This document shows, one piece after another, positions 1 to 14,382 of a stretch of 64,000 bases of DNA. The notes beneath the pieces were generated by a model. The model was not told the origin of the DNA, did no database searches, and was given only the letters and a program-made list of their open reading frames with translations. The stretch is from Pithys albifrons albifrons (lineage: Eukaryota; Chordata; Aves; Passeriformes; Thamnophilidae): the NCBI RefSeq assembly GCF_047495875.1, contig NC_092460.1:38726054-38790053 (forward strand), given 5' to 3'. The position numbers were made by a program, and so were the translations under genes. Position 1 is the first letter of the stretch. Each line of letters begins with the position of its first letter.

Positions 1-96
1 CTACACATTTTCCCTCTTTCCTCCTTTTTTATTTGTTTACTTTCCATGAATTGTTTTAAGTGTTTCCAGCCTGCCTTTACCCAGCTTCAGTTCTAA

Positions 97-634
<538 letters not shown>

Positions 635-2939
635 ACCTGCCTTGGTACAGCTTCTGACTCTGCCAACTGTCTTCATCTTGGCCTTTATCTAAGGCCAAAT
701 TCTTAAAGGTACTTTGGTAAGCTGTTATTTTTTAAAGGTGCCAAAATAGGTAAAGCATCTAATGCACACACTGACATGATTTCTTCAGCATTAGAGCTAG
801 CAAAATCCATGGGATGATGTAGGATGATAGAGCTTCCCTTGCACTTCTTTGCTCTGTTGTGTTGTGCTCTATTCAGAGTGCAAACCCACATAAACAGGTT
901 ATCCAGGGAAGCTGCTGGGCTCTGGGTCTGGCACCCAGATCACTACGAGGCAAATCTAATCCATCCCTGATTACCTCATTGCAATTAATTGCTACATGGC
1001 AAACTGGCAACCCAGCACACTAATTAAGATGACAGCATAGAAAAAACATTGAGCTGCAGAAGGTATTACATAATTCAGAAATATTTTGGGGAAATGAATG
1101 CAAACCAGAGCTAAGGAAAAGCTAAAACATCAGGGCAAGTTTTCTGTCAGGTCCCTGCTTGGGAGAGCACTAACAGTCTATCCTATCTTCCAGCCAAATC
1201 CTCCTCATTCTCCCTAAGCCACTGTACTCCTAGGTCACCCTGGAGCCCAGAGTGAACCCATCAGAACAATTTTTATATCCTGATAGTCTGGGCTAATCTT
1301 TTAATACCCTAAAAATGAAATATTATGATTGCTCTGAGGCAAGGCAATTTTGCAGTCACTGTACAGATGGAAAAGGTGAGGAAAGTGTCAGGAGAGATAT
1401 TTGTCCCAGACTACACTCAGGAGGAGTATAGGGAAGTGACTGTCACACAGTACAAAAATTATATTTTTTTCCCGACCTTTGCCTTTTGGTTCTTGGTGAT
1501 ATTGCACACCTTTGTAATAGGCTGTGAGCTCCTCAGAGCTGGAATTGCCTGGTGGGCACCACTGGTACCACTGCAATCAGAGATATGATCACAGGTAAAG
1601 ACATATTCAAGATAATGTAGAGCTGCCCCCCTCCCCACTGCAAGTGGAGCAGCAGTGGCATGGAATTTAGGGAGCACTAATTGCAGAGGTGTGACAGAAG
1701 AGAGGAAGAGGCACTGGGTCTTGGACAAGGTCACATATTTAGTCTAAAGTTAGCTCAGATACTGCAATCACATCTCTAGATTACACTTTAGCTGTAACTG
1801 TGTGCATTTTATTGATTCCTTGTGTTGTTCAAAGCATTATACACATATATATTTCCATACAGATACACTACAGATTACATGAATTCATTGTCCAAAGTCA
1901 TAGTCTGACTTTTGCATTGGTAGTGAGACCTCTTTGCAATTCCTGGGAATTACAATTTAAATGATGTGAAGAGATTATTAATATGGCTGAAGTCTGGGAA
2001 ACTGGACTTTTCAGAGCTGACAAAATGTATGTTCTTCATGCAAAACTTCCTTGTTAAATCAGTTAAACTCATTTTGAATGATCTTTTAATAATTCTTTTT
2101 GGTTGAATGATTGTAACCAAGATGCTAAAAATTCCCAACTTTGTAAAATAATCACATCTTTCTAAAGGCAAGAACTTGAATGTGAGTCTTCCATGCCACA
2201 GGAGATGCTGCACCAATTTCTCCCTCTTCTGGCACAAGGGTCAATGTTGGGCAGGGAGTAACCCAGAGATGCCTGTGCCATCTCTGCTAGGGCAGATATT
2301 GCTCTCTGAAGCAGAAAGCCTTCCCTGCAAACAAAGTTGCTGCCAATGACAAATTCCAACAAAAGATCATGTTTGTGGCAAGTCAGTGTTTTTTTGGGCA
2401 AAGCCTATTTTCCTGAAAAATTCTTTACCTGTTCCTACCTCAACACTTCCCAGCCCTACAGTCCCCTCACTCTGCAGAGGCAGGGATGGGTATGCAGTGA
2501 ATTCCCTCCTCTGCTCCAGCTGTGACCTGAGCCTGCAGGTGACTGTGTAGGCTCACAGAACAGCACCCTTCCCCAGTACAGACCAGGAACATTTCAGCAC
2601 GAAGCTTACAGAGGTGGAATTCCCTTCACAGTAACTTTACCTTTTTGCCTCACAAGTAGCAAGGCAGTGGCACTGCCCACATAACACACGAAGCTCTCAT
2701 GCTGTCACAAAACCCCTCAAGATATGAATTTTTAAGTGGAGTTCCCTATTAAGAAAGGATCCTCGGAGGATGTATCCTGGGTATGCACTGGAGTACAGTG
2801 TATCTTGAGAGTTCGTTCATAAAAATAAATGCCCCTGTCTCTGTGAAATTGTCATCCACAAGAAACTCTCTTTGGTCAGACATTTGTATGGGCACATTCT
2901 ATCTCAGATGTCACTGCATCTGTTTGTCCAGTTCTGTAA
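635..2939. other. Intergenic, no gene seen
   Basis: AT-rich single-copy-looking sequence with short random frames only. The stretch about 955-1040, with AATTAATT and AATTAAG cores, has the texture of a conserved noncoding element but nothing decisive. The part around 1340-1450 has a weak MIR-like phrase (ACAGATGGAAAAGGTGAGG) that I do not call. Confidence 0.6.
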
Positions 2940-3010
2940 ATCATAGAATCAAAGAATCATCAGTGTTGGAAGGACCTTTAAGATCATCAAGTCTATCTGT
3001 CAATCTTGCA
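2940..3010 (-). mobile_element. CR1 LINE 3'-end fragment
   Basis: Read on the minus strand this is the terminal segment of an avian CR1 element. On the plus strand it begins with the reverse complement of the tandem octamer tail (TCATAGAATCAAAGAATCAT). It continues with the characteristic reverse complement of the CR1 3' UTR (GTTGGAAGGACCTTTAAGATC, then ATCAAGTC). Only about 70 bp remains, consistent with the strong 5' truncation typical of CR1. No coding part is present. Confidence 0.88.
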
Positions 3011-6000
3011 CAAGATGGATAAGGAGATGGATTTAGTTTTCAGTCCGTTAACTCTTCCCAAACAGCCAGTTCTTACAGAAAATTCTCAGAAAATCTCGTC
3101 TTGTAAAATGAACATACCAAATGAAGCACCTCTGCTCTGACGGAGGAATGGATCAATGGATCATGCTGTCTTACAAAAAAAAAAAATTAAAACCAAAGAG
3201 AACTGAGAGAAAAGGGTACACAAGAATAAAGGAGTCTGACTGCTAAGGAATCATCTACATGTGAATAATAAAAATAAACAGGTAGTACTCAGTTTGGAAC
3301 TGGGAGGTGCAAGCTTGAGGATTGTTTGTGCATTAACTTGTCATAGTGGTTTGCAAGTGCATGCCTGCCTGTTTATTTGTGGATGCAGCAAGAAGGGTGC
3401 ACTTTATACAGCAGAGTCTGTAATGCAAGCAAGAAATGTAACTCACACATAAGTAGCATTGCATGGAAACAAAACACCCACCAAAAAACTGTGGGAACTT
3501 CTGTGTCTTTATAAAATCTTACTTCTAACAGTAGTTAACATTTCTCCTGATTTCATTAATGATTTAATTCTTAAAGAAAGGCTGGCAGAGTTCATTAGGT
3601 TTTAATTAGAGGGGTGAAGTAATAGATGACTAGGGTTTGCAAATCACTCATGTTTTGAGAAACTAGTTTACAATTTTTTCCTCATGATTTGTTTTCTTTA
3701 AAAAAAAGAAGTGAAAAGAAAATAAAATCTATTTAAGGCATGTTTCTTAGCTTAAATGAAGCTTGTGATAAATGTTGGGGATGAAAGTAGAAATTCAGGT
3801 GTACTAGAAATAATAATTTTTAAATTGTTTTTCCCTCTCTCAAGTTTATATTTGGACTTCAAGAGCTGATTCCAGTGAATGTCTTCAATGCCTATTATGA
3901 CAACATGCTCTTCTCAAATACAGGCTTGTTAATCTGAGAGGGAGGACAGGCAGTCACCCACTTAATGATTTTCCCAAGTGTGGTTTTTCACACTGCAGGA
4001 GCTGCAAGCCGGGCTTCAGGAGAAGTGTTTGTTTTGCTATTGGGGACCTATTTGCCCAAGCAAAAAAAAAAAAAAAAAAAAAAAAAGGCCAGAGGAAATC
4101 TGGATTCATTGCAATGATCACAAAGAAGCCCATAAAGTGATTTTTACTGGAGTTCAACTCTTGGTCAATGAGATTCATGCTTGCATATATATCACTGAGC
4201 TGTCGGGGTCCTGCAGCAGGTGTTCTGTGTGGAAATGCTCGGCCCCACAATGGCACCTGTGCCCATGAAATCATCACCTACCACCCAAGACAGGCACAGA
4301 AGCACCACAGGTCACAGATCCTCTCTTGTTCCATCGTCACCGCACAGTCAGGGGTTGGGCTCCTTCAAGGGGCAAGCTGGTTGGGAAGGATTAATGGCAG
4401 AATTACTCTCTCCCATTCTTGGGGTAATGACTGCCAGTGTTAAACTTCTCTCTTGACCTTCACCAGCCCTGCTTGCAGACAATAGATTGGGCTGCAGCCG
4501 GCTGGAGAGTTGACATAAAGCTAAACACCTGTGGACCAAGTATGCACAGCTGCAGCTTGCCAGGGTTGAACTACCTATTGTGCAAGCTGTGCACGTGCCA
4601 CCTGCCAGTGCCTGCAAAATGATGCAAGTTCAATCCGGAGCCACTGGGGGTGGGAGAAAGGGGGGGTGGCCAAAACCCCATTATCTGATTTTACTCAAAT
4701 GCCCTGCAAAATCTTTCTGTGGCAGAGGGTGTTTTATGAAACTGTGCAATATATGGATGAAACCACTTAGATGCTTGAAGAATTAAATGCCTGCCGAGGA
4801 AGCACTTGGCTACAGTTTTCAGTTTTGTTGCATTCAATGTTTCTGTTATTGCTGTAAAAGTCATTCACAAGAACAACTAAGTTTTGTAATGGTCTTCTCT
4901 AATAATGAATAGATACAAAAAATAGCTAGGGATGACTGAGTTGCGTCTTCATTGATTCATTTCTATAATATACTAAGAATATATAAATAAACAGATGCCC
5001 AGTGAGTCTAATGCAGAAACTTAAGGACAGATATTTCATGGGGCTGATTTTTCTCATGAAACATAGGTATGTCTATTTAAACCATTCTTTCTATCCAAGG
5101 TTACACAGTCTTTAGCAAATTAGGAAGTGACCTTTTCCAAATCTGAAATACTAAATCTGTTATCATGGCTAGGGCATGGCGACTCTAATGAAATTTATTT
5201 GAAGATGATCTGTGAAAACTCCACCATCCAGAAATTCCCCTTGAAAAGTTCAGCTCAAGTGGAATGTTGGGTAAAGAGCTCTTGAACTAAAAAATTAACA
5301 CAGCGGCACCAGAAAGGTGAAAATTTAATTCCAGCATCTTTGTGCCCCCAAAATAGCCTGTTCACCACATGTGTGGTCCAACCTGACTGGCTAAGCACTT
5401 TGTCCTCACAGTTTCATTTAATTGTAGGTGAAAGCCCCTTCAGAGACTCCTTCACTCATGTTACCAGGTGTGCCAAGATGGTTGCACATATGCCTGACTG
5501 TTTCTAGAGTCATGTTCCCAGTTCTGACCACCTAAAACAGGTTGTCACCTCCAGAACAGTTTATTCTATCAACCTTTTTCTTACAGATGCTTGGAAGTAT
5601 CCAGTGAATAGGCTGGAGGCCTCCCAGCATTCTCATGAACCCTGTGATGTCTTTCTGGCTATGTGAAAAGTTGGGGTCTCTCAGGCTCCAGGGAACAGAC
5701 AGAGACAAGGGATGGGATGGATGAATTGTCTTGGTGACTACATACGTCCCAGGAATGTTGACTGGACAGTGTGGGGCCATCTGGTTTTATACTGTTACTT
5801 CAGGCTCTTAAATAGGTTCAGTGGACTATCTGACTGCTTCAAGGCAGAAGCTTGAGCACAGCTATACTTTTTTCCTGGTGGGAAATTGACTGTGTGAGTT
5901 CTGAATGTTCAAGTCAGTCTGAAAAAGAAAATAATTGCTGTGCATTTTTCCTAATGACTTACTTTTTTTTTTTAAGTCAGCAGAAAATGCCCATGAAGCT

Positions 6001-6569
6001 GTTTTCATGGTGAAAGTTTTATATACTCAAAACAGAAGAAATTAAGAACATGAACTTAACATGACAAGGTGCTTTAGGAGTGTTTACTATGTTCTCTGTA
6101 TGACAGCACAGCTCAGCACAGTTCAGTAAGAATATGTGGCATTGGGAAGGTGTCTTCTGAATAAACAAGCATCCCTGTCACACAAACCAGTCAACGGCAT
6201 AAGGAAAATAACTATTCAGCCAAGGTACCCATACACTGATAGGAATAAAACTTCTGAAAAGGAGATCCTATGCCAGTTTATGGGAGCTATTAAATGGGTG
6301 TCGAGTTTTTTATGCTTACTGGGAAATGGACAGAGACCACCAATCTCACTTCACAAAGGCTGCTACAAATCCTCCAGTCAGTAAAAACTTTCAGTCATCC
6401 ACAGCTGGATTTGAACTGGCAACCCCTATGTACAAAGTACTGTATCCCTCCATCATTCAGCCCTTCCCTCACCAGTTTTTATGGTCAGCAGGTGTGTGTG
6501 TAGGAGAGACTGTGGTCTCTCATTTAATTTGTTGCTCCTGATTTATGACATAATATCAGTTAGGCAGGC
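3011..6569. other. Intergenic, no gene seen
   Basis: Mostly unremarkable AT-rich sequence. It contains a 25-nt A run at 4062-4086 and a moderately GC-rich stretch at about 4170-4680. Frames of 60-107 codons overlap one another on both strands there, but none resembles a known protein. No splice-flanked exon could be argued. Confidence 0.6.
4062..4086. repeat. Poly(A) run, 25 nt
   Basis: There are 25 consecutive A residues after GCCCAAGC. It could mark the tail of an old retroposed sequence inserted on the plus strand. However, the upstream 100 bp does not resemble a SINE or processed transcript I recognise, so I annotate only the homopolymer. Confidence 0.95.
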
Positions 6570-6690
6570 TTCATGAAGTTGGAGGCCAGAAGGGACAACT
6601 AGATCATCTGCTTTGTCCTTCTGCGTAGCACAGCCCATTAAGTTTCACTCGGACACCAATATATTAAGCTCAGAGACAAAATTGAGATTA
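6570..6690 (-). mobile_element. Ancient CR1-type LINE 3' UTR remnant
   Basis: The plus strand reads like the reverse complement of the old CR1 3' end that is abundant in turtles and crocodilians. It has a GGCCAGAAGGGAC block, then TAGATCATCTG, then a 'TTTGTCCTTCTG...AGCACAG' block, then CCCATTAAGTTTCAC. The match is by remembered consensus phrases, with many substitutions expected for an insertion predating modern birds. The following 100-150 bp, including AAACCATGTGCCACAG, may belong to the same or a neighbouring old repeat. Confidence 0.6.
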
Positions 6691-7972
6691 CAGAACTTTA
6701 AGTACATGGGGGATTAAACCATGTGCCACAGATGGAAGCAGAAGAGATGAAAAAGTCATTGCTGCTCAAGACCTCTGCAGTCTCAAGGAAGAAGAGAGCT
6801 GAGAGAAGTCCAGATGATACCAGTGGACGAACACATCCCTGTCATGTAGAAAGAGGGGAGAGTCCCCAAATCAAAAACCATGAGCCCATAAAACCAAGAA
6901 TGAGAGAAAAACAATTGCCAGAAACTTTTTCCAACCTAATCTGGTAGAAAAATCATAATTTATATCTAAATACTGTGATCAGCAGAGTCCTGGATATGAC
7001 AAGAAGAAACAGCAGCAGGAATATAGGAAAAATCCCTCTCTGCTGTCACAAGAATTTCCTCCTTCCTTCTCCCTTCAAGCTTCTGAGGAAGACCAAAGGG
7101 GAAAAAAAGAAGGCAAAAGGTTGCCTTGTGTGGCTACTGTTAGAATTTCTTTTCATAAAAGTTTATAAGGGTACTCAGAAACGTTGGGCATGTGATGCTG
7201 AGAAGTGATGAGTGCATTGTCATTGCAAGAGAAGAATCTACAGCATGAGGAAAACCAATCCTTGGACCAAGCCACGACATTAGGGCAGCTCTCCTGAGGG
7301 ATAACTTTGCTGACTAGGAAACAACTGACTAATAAGGAACATACACGGAAATAATTTAGTGTTAGAGTGAAGGCAAAAATGAAAGTTTTGTTTTATTACA
7401 TCAAGACAAAAGTGTCACTTCAAACTCTATAGTTTCTAACAAATTAAGAATTAAACAAAAAAACCAAGCATTGCAAACAAATAGAAAATGAAAGCAATCT
7501 TTGGTGGACATCTTGTTGCTTTCAGTTGTGTAGAAGTTTTAGATAGAAAACACACAGTGTCTTCCCTGGAATTATTAGGTGAAATATTGTGGCTTTTTAA
7601 CAGGTCAAAGTTCTCAGTCATCACTTCTTTCCAATTTCTTTATTTTATCTGTTGCAGTACTGACTATTGCTGCCAAACAGCATGATGTGACTTCAGTTGT
7701 GCAACCAATTTAAACTGATTTTAATGGGATTTCTCAAGAAAGTAGAATTGCTTGTGTACTTGGGTACTTTTTTTCAGATTCAGGCTTTGCTTTGCAGATG
7801 GTGATATACTGTCTGTCTTGCCTTTTCATTTGCCTCGTGCTTTCTTAAGTTCAGCCATATCATACTGTTGAATCTGATTCAAGGGGAACTTCAAGAAGCA
7901 AAGCCACAGTATTGGATAAGTACTTTCAAAGACATGGAGAGTATGACGTTGGGTGTCTTGTTCATACAGCAG
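6691..7972. other. Intergenic, no gene seen
   Basis: AT-rich sequence without a recognisable gene. The 74-codon frame at 6723-6947 overlaps the possible continuation of the ancient repeat, and its protein is not recognised. The 6-bp direct repeat flanking the following LTR (CAGCAG) lies at 7967-7972. Confidence 0.55.
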
Positions 7973-8572
7973 GTTTTGGTTTTGTCCTGGCCTCTAGCTC
8001 GAGCCACCCTCCCTTCCCTCTCCTTCTCTCCCTGCTCCCTGAAGCAGGGAAAAGGAAAGGGAAAAAAACTTGAAAGAAGTTGAGCTAAGTCAGTATATAT
8101 ACATATATATATATATATTCTCTAAATACTTAACAATTATATGTATACAGTTCACACCCACAATAGGGAAAAGGGAAAGGAGAGGGGAAAAGGAAAGGGG
8201 AAAACAGGGGTAACAAGAAGAGATAGAACAAAAAAACAATGGGTACAGAAGAAAAGCCTCCCCCTCCCCAAGTAAACCAGTACAACACAGTCTCACGACT
8301 ACTCTTAGAAGAAAACTAGCTTTTCCCTTTCACATGGGGGGGTCTCACTCACGCTATTTCCCCAATCTTCTGCGTGGCTCTGATAAGGGACTGAGCAGCA
8401 GCAGCAGTGAATCCTCTGCCTTCTTTCACTGCAACCTGAAGTGAAAGCAAACTCTTTATCTCCTCTTCTCTTATCCATGGGAGGGGGAAGAAATGGGTGA
8501 GGAATACCTAGGAGACAAGCTATTCTCTAGTTACATGTGGTTACCAGGCAAGGCCTGGGCCAAACCATTACA
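7973..8572 (-). mobile_element. Solo LTR of an avian endogenous retrovirus (minus strand)
   Basis: On the minus strand the element opens with TGTAATGGTTTGGCCCAGG, a typical avian LTR start. It runs through U3-like sequence, a purine/pyrimidine-biased middle and a TA-rich stretch (8094-8118 in plus coordinates). It ends near CCAGGACAAAACCAAAAC. A perfect 6-bp direct repeat, CAGCAG, flanks it at 7967-7972 and 8573-8578, as expected for a target-site duplication and most like class II (ERVK-like) elements. The 3' terminus lacks the expected CA dinucleotide, so that boundary may be off by a few bases or mutated. No gag, pol or env sequence adjoins it, so it is a solo LTR left by recombination. 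Confidence 0.65.
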
Positions 8573-11500
8573 CAGCAGTCTGAGCACAGTCACATGTCCA
8601 GGATGCAAGTACCACAGATCAGTTTGTCCACTGCCCCTGAACAACACAGCAAGTAATTTTTCATCCAGTACATCCAAGTTTCCCTTTCTAGTAATTTTAC
8701 GAATACCATGGTTTTAAGGAATAAAACTATCTCCTCTCATTGTCTACCTGACACACTTCTTTTTAGTCGAACTAACTTCAAGAAAAATACACTCTTGTGG
8801 ACACCATCATCAACTAACTCTTCTACACAGAATAACTACAGAGGGAAAAAAAAGCCTTTATTATTAAAGAAAAAAAATGGAAACAAGAACTACAGAAAAC
8901 ACTGGCATAAAGTGAAGATTTTGCAAGATTCTGGATGTAAGTATAAAACTAAGTTTTGTTGTGCAAAGATGTCACCTGCACATACAATGTGATTCATAAA
9001 TCCCCTTTTGATAAAGCCCCTCTTGCACCAAACTCTCTCTTGATCTTTTTCTATGCACCAAAGAGACTTTGGGCTCCCTCTACATGCAATGGGAGGGAGG
9101 GGAAAAATGAGAGAGCTGTGGGGAGACATTGGATGGGAAAACAAGAAAATTATGAAGGTTGTTTTAGTAAACCAAAAGAGAGAAGGATGCAAAGTGCTGG
9201 AAAATATGTCTAGAAGGAAGAAATGTAGGTGTTGAAAGGAAAGAGAAAATTAAGCAAAATATGTAAAACTGAGAGATCAGAAAGCCAAGTGTTCAGCTGG
9301 GGTAAGCCTATCAAAGTCCACTAAAGTGAGTGAAGCTGTAATGAGTTCTAGCCATTGAGAATCTATCCCATTTTCATTAAATTAAAGAAATAAAGATCAG
9401 GAAATTTACTTTAGAGAGAAACTAGAACTCATGAATTAAATGTGATTTATCTGGTTCCCAGGAAAATTCAGCAAGAATCCTGCTAAGGCCTGCTATTCTA
9501 TAAATGCTATTCAACAGGACTCATCATATTTTAGAAAGCTTGGTGTTCATACACTCGGAGTAAACTCTGCATATGCCCAAGAAGAATCAAATGTGATGTC
9601 TGGGTTTCTGGATGTGTCCAAGTAGAGCAGGGAATATCTGAAGGCAGACTGGGATTTGCCCACTCTATCTACATATTCAACACAAGTCACCCAACTTTTC
9701 TTAAGCCTTCACATTGTGCAGTCCTTGAGTTTGTCACAGCAGGCAGACAAGGCAGCAACATATACAGTAAATCACAGCCTCTTGTTAGCAATTGCCATGC
9801 CAGACCCTTAGAAAGTTCTAGTGAGCTGCTAGCATGGCTTTGAAGGACAGGTCTATTTGATTTGATGCAGAACAAATCATAAATCAAACAGCACTCCCCC
9901 CCCCCCGCCATTCCCAATGAGACCTCACTGAAGGCTGCCCTTCCTGCAAACCTGGAATAGTCAAGGCTAAAGCCAGACATGTCTTTTGGGGTGTCAGGGG
10001 GGACTACAGAGTTCTCCTCCCACACACAATCTCTCCTTGCTGCACTGTGGCAGCCCTCCATCCATCTGGAAATGCTCTGAAGTTCAGAGGAAGCTCAAGA
10101 GGAGCAATGGGCAGTGATCCTTCTCACAGCCTAGGGAGCTGTGCCAGGGACCGAGTTCAAGACCTGAGCAATGCCTTGCTTGGTTAGTCAATTGGATAGA
10201 AAACTTAATTTACATACAGTGGAGGATGGCCCAAATTCCAAAGAACACTGAAGTCTCTGGAAGCTTGGCTGAAAGATTAGTAGTGCTGCTGTAACAGCGG
10301 AGGTTTCCACTTGTTGCAAAGAGTGGCAAAACCTGATGGCCACATACAAAGGTAGCCCAAAGGGACCAACATCTCACACTGTATGCTGTCACTGCAGGCA
10401 CCAGCCATGAACAGAGTGTGTGGTGCAGTTTGCACCCTGACTACAGTTAAGGTTAGGTCTTCTTGCCCATCTCAGTGGTGGGTGTCTACAATGAAAACAC
10501 TGAGATGCTCAGAGCTGCAGTGCATTATATCTGAATGCAACATGTGGAAAGGTTTCTTCTTTGTGTTAACCATGATAACGGTTGCAAACAGGTCTTTTCC
10601 TGGAGGCTAAGTGCAGAATCTCCAGCTCCTGGAGAAGAGACAGTATTTCTCTCAGGCAATCAGGTGCCACATCTACATTTCAGTGTCTTGCTGACTCCTC
10701 CGTATTGATTTGGACAGTAGAAGGATTGATGAATTGCTGCACTCAGGAAAAGGTCTGCACCAGCCTGGAGTGATGTAGAACCCATCCAGCAAAGTTTTGA
10801 GAACTTCTGAAGTAGACTGTGGTACTCAGCCCTCCATATGGAGGCTGTGGGCCTGTGGTGAGCAGCACTGGGAGCAATGAGAGGCAAAGACCTTGGTCAC
10901 TTCTCCAAAGCAAGGGGAGATGTTAATGGTTGCCTAAGTGAAAGCAAGGCCTGTTTCAAAAACAACAGCAAACCCTTGGGATTTTAGAAAGATATAACAC
11001 AGTTCAAAGGCCTACTTATACTGTGGTCAGTGAATATTTCTGAAGAACTTTCAAAACCTGTATTTCACATTTGCACTCAAATTCTCTGTTACCTTAGAGA
11101 AGATGCACTTTTTGGCAATAAAGTAAAGCACAATAAATGTTGCAAATTCAAACTGACTTCCTGTATTCTGGGATAAAAGAAGAGGTTTTGAATCTGCCAG
11201 TGGTAAAAAACCCCAACACGTTCTTGCCTGAGTGCATGGCTACTAAAAATAGATGCTGACTACCCACCTCATTCATTGCTCTCCAAGCTGGGGGCTGTGC
11301 ATGCAGCCATCACTTGCAAAAGGTGTGCCAAGCCCGTTCAAAGGAAGTGACCTGTGAAATTAAACTAAGCTAAAAAGCTAAAAATAAAACTTCACTTCTT
11401 CTCAAGTGTCTGGCTTAATAGCCCCTCTGTTATTCTTCTTATTCTGATGATTCTTCCTGTTATTTGTACAGCTGAGCCAAAGTTTCCAGGCAATTCACAA

Positions 11501-13209
11501 AGTTACTTAGAAAGCTAAAGTGGTACATAAGGTATTAAAACCCATAATTTTGACTCTCATTTACACTACGGTTTTATTAAAACCCTTTTTTAAATTCTCT
11601 TTACATTCAAAGAGGTACAAAGGGGCTTTTCTTTTTCTCTATAAGATTACTAGAGGTATTCTACATGTATCATTATGTTATTATTATTTATTTCATTTAA
11701 ATGTCTCCTAATCAATTTTTGGGGTTTTCCAAGAACTCAATGCTTCATTAAATTCCAGAGAAATCAAGAGAATAATAAAAAAAAATTACTTTGCCCACTC
11801 CCACTAGATTTAATCACTTTTCTACTCCATGAAAGAAAACCTGAAGTGTGATATAGTGGAAATTAGGTTACTTAAAACAGGTTCTTTGTGAAGCGCATAT
11901 GCAGGAGTGCTGTCAGATTTGTTGTCTTGTAAAAAAAAAAAGAGTTCTCAGTGACAGTGATTAATTTTATAATTCACTAATCATATTTTTCTCAGGTAAA
12001 GAGAAGACTATTAAAAGACTTTTCAGCACAAAACCAAGGTATTTCTCCTACAGAAACTGTAGGGCTTTTTTAAAGGTAGTTTTTTAGTTAGTAGTGTAGT
12101 TGCAAAATTAATCCAATTACCTTCTCATTACCCATGACCATCGCAAACTTGGTATCAGTTGACCAGAGTTTCAGTTACTCTCTTGCCTTTCCTAACAATT
12201 AGGAATAACACAGGAAAATAGTATTTAATGTAATGAGATATTTATATATACACTTGTAAATAAAATAATTTAATGCCATGTAAGGTATTTTTCAACTTAA
12301 ACATTGCACTAGTATTTTATTTTAAAACTTCACTATAGATAAAGAAGACAGGTATTTTAAACTGAGTAATGCTTCATTTTCCATTCAATTTTCATAAGCA
12401 TCCTTTTATTTCTCTGCCTTCTGCACACTTCTCTGTCTGCCGCCCTCTCCACCTTTTCTTGGCTGGTGCAAATGTACATTCCCTTAACATGAGAAACTCC
12501 CTTAATGAAAGCCGATACAGATTTTTCAAACTTCTAATTTCATTGGGTCCAAGAAGCATGCCTGTACATGTGGAGATTTTTGTTTCAAGACATAGTAGAT
12601 GCCATATTTTTGAAGGTTGTCATAGGCTGAATTGTGCTCACCCCATATAATCTACTAACATTTTTGTTGTCAGGAATGACATCATTTTAGATGAGCTTTT
12701 GATACAGGAAGCAAGGCTGGTACAGATCATGTTGAAATTAGTACGAGTCTCTCTACTGACTGCAGTGCACTTATGATCAAGTCCTTTAATATCATCTGTA
12801 GAAGGCAGTTTCGAGGCATTCCTTTGATTTAAAAAACTCACAAACGCTCTGGTGTACCCTTAAAATCAAGGCTTTTAAGAGGCCTGTCTATATCCAATGG
12901 GCATGCCAGCCTACCTGCTCACTGCATGCTCCAGACCCCTGAAAATTGCCCTCAGTGTTTGTGTAAAAAATATCATAATAGTCTTTATATCATTTTGGCA
13001 GCTGAATGCAGAGACCCCTTGAATCAAGAAAGTACTGCTGATGTACCAGGGGCTGAAAAGCCTTTGCTTCACTTTGAATTTTTGTTGCTACCAAATTGCC
13101 ATTCACATTCAGAAAAATTAAATATTCTTCTGTTTAGGTGCCAGCCACTGATGTGAACAGTAAAAGAAGTTAATTGAAAGCTATTGGCTGCAATACCTCA
13201 GGCAAGATT
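8573..13209. other. Intergenic, no gene seen
   Basis: Ordinary intergenic sequence. An 11-nt C run sits at 9896-9906. The longest frame here is 124 codons on the minus strand (9687-10061), in a locally GC-richer patch. It has no domain I recognise and no obvious splice context, and I take it as chance. Confidence 0.6.
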
Positions 13210-13487
<278 letters not shown>

Positions 13488-14019
13488 CTCATGCTTTTCT
13501 GAAAGTCCCATAGCTGTGACACAGAGTTACTTAGGAGTATTAAATTTATAAACTTCATGTTCTATTCTCGGGATGTTATGTTACATTGACTCTTTTTTCT
13601 ACTTCAGCTACTCTTTTGGCTTTACAGCAATCTGTCTGAATCATAGTTTATGTCAGGTGGCTCCATGTACAGCACAGCTCACTGTTCCTACACTTCTGTC
13701 TCTTGGACAAACTAGCAAAGGGCCACGTATGGTCCACCTCCACCCACAGTGAGAAAGCTCTTCCTCCTAAGTATTCCCGTTTGTAGAACAGCTATTGGAT
13801 CTCTTTGGGAGAAAAGGAGACAGAACCAGGCTCACAGATTTGCACAATCTTGACAGAAACAGAGGCAGGTGAAGAAGGAGAGATGTGGCAGCTAGGGACA
13901 GGGGCTGCAGCTGGGGAGTGCTGCATGTGGCTCCCACCAGCACTGATGTTTCCTTCTGGCTTGCTGCATCTGCTATGTCGGATGGAGGTGCTGGTGTCAG
14001 TAATAGCGCCGTGGGGGGA
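13488..14019. other. Intergenic, left flank of solo LTR
   Basis: No gene seen. The last ~200 bp before the LTR is relatively GC-rich and open in several frames. The 103- and 104-codon frames beginning at 13805 and 13885 run straight into the LTR, so they are not credible as proteins. Confidence 0.6.
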
Positions 14020-14382
14020 TGTCCTAGTTCAACAGCCAGGACCAGTTTATCACTGTGTGGGTGTGACCAGAGCTGTGTATTCTACACCCTCTGTCTCATT
14101 TCTCATGACCTGTTAACAATGGACCATTTGCAGCAGGTGCCCAGGGCACACCTGACCCCTCAGGCTGTAAGCGGGGGGTTAAAGAAACCTGTGAGATAAG
14201 AGCTGTGATAACTCCCCTCCGAGGAGTCCTTAGCACCTTCATACCCAGCCTGAGGAATCATGTCTGCTAATGGGCCATCAACGGTTCCAAAAAAATACCC
14301 CATGACTCACAGAGTTAGATCACTCATTGTGGAACTCCCTGCCCTGGGGGAGGTAATGGGTGTTCCCACCTGAACCTGAGGG

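Noticed and set aside
1340..1455. Possible MIR core (ACAGATGGAAAAGGTGAGG...)
   Set aside because: Only one short phrase matches, and the flanking core and tRNA-derived words are absent.
6365..6450. tRNA-like word TGGATTTGAACTGGCAACCC
   Set aside because: It resembles a reversed tRNA T-arm but no matching D-arm, anticodon stem or SINE body could be aligned. Too weak to call a tRNA or MIR.
13805..14199. 103-104 codon plus frames
   Set aside because: They run across the 5' boundary of the LTR into U3 and are not conserved protein-like sequence.
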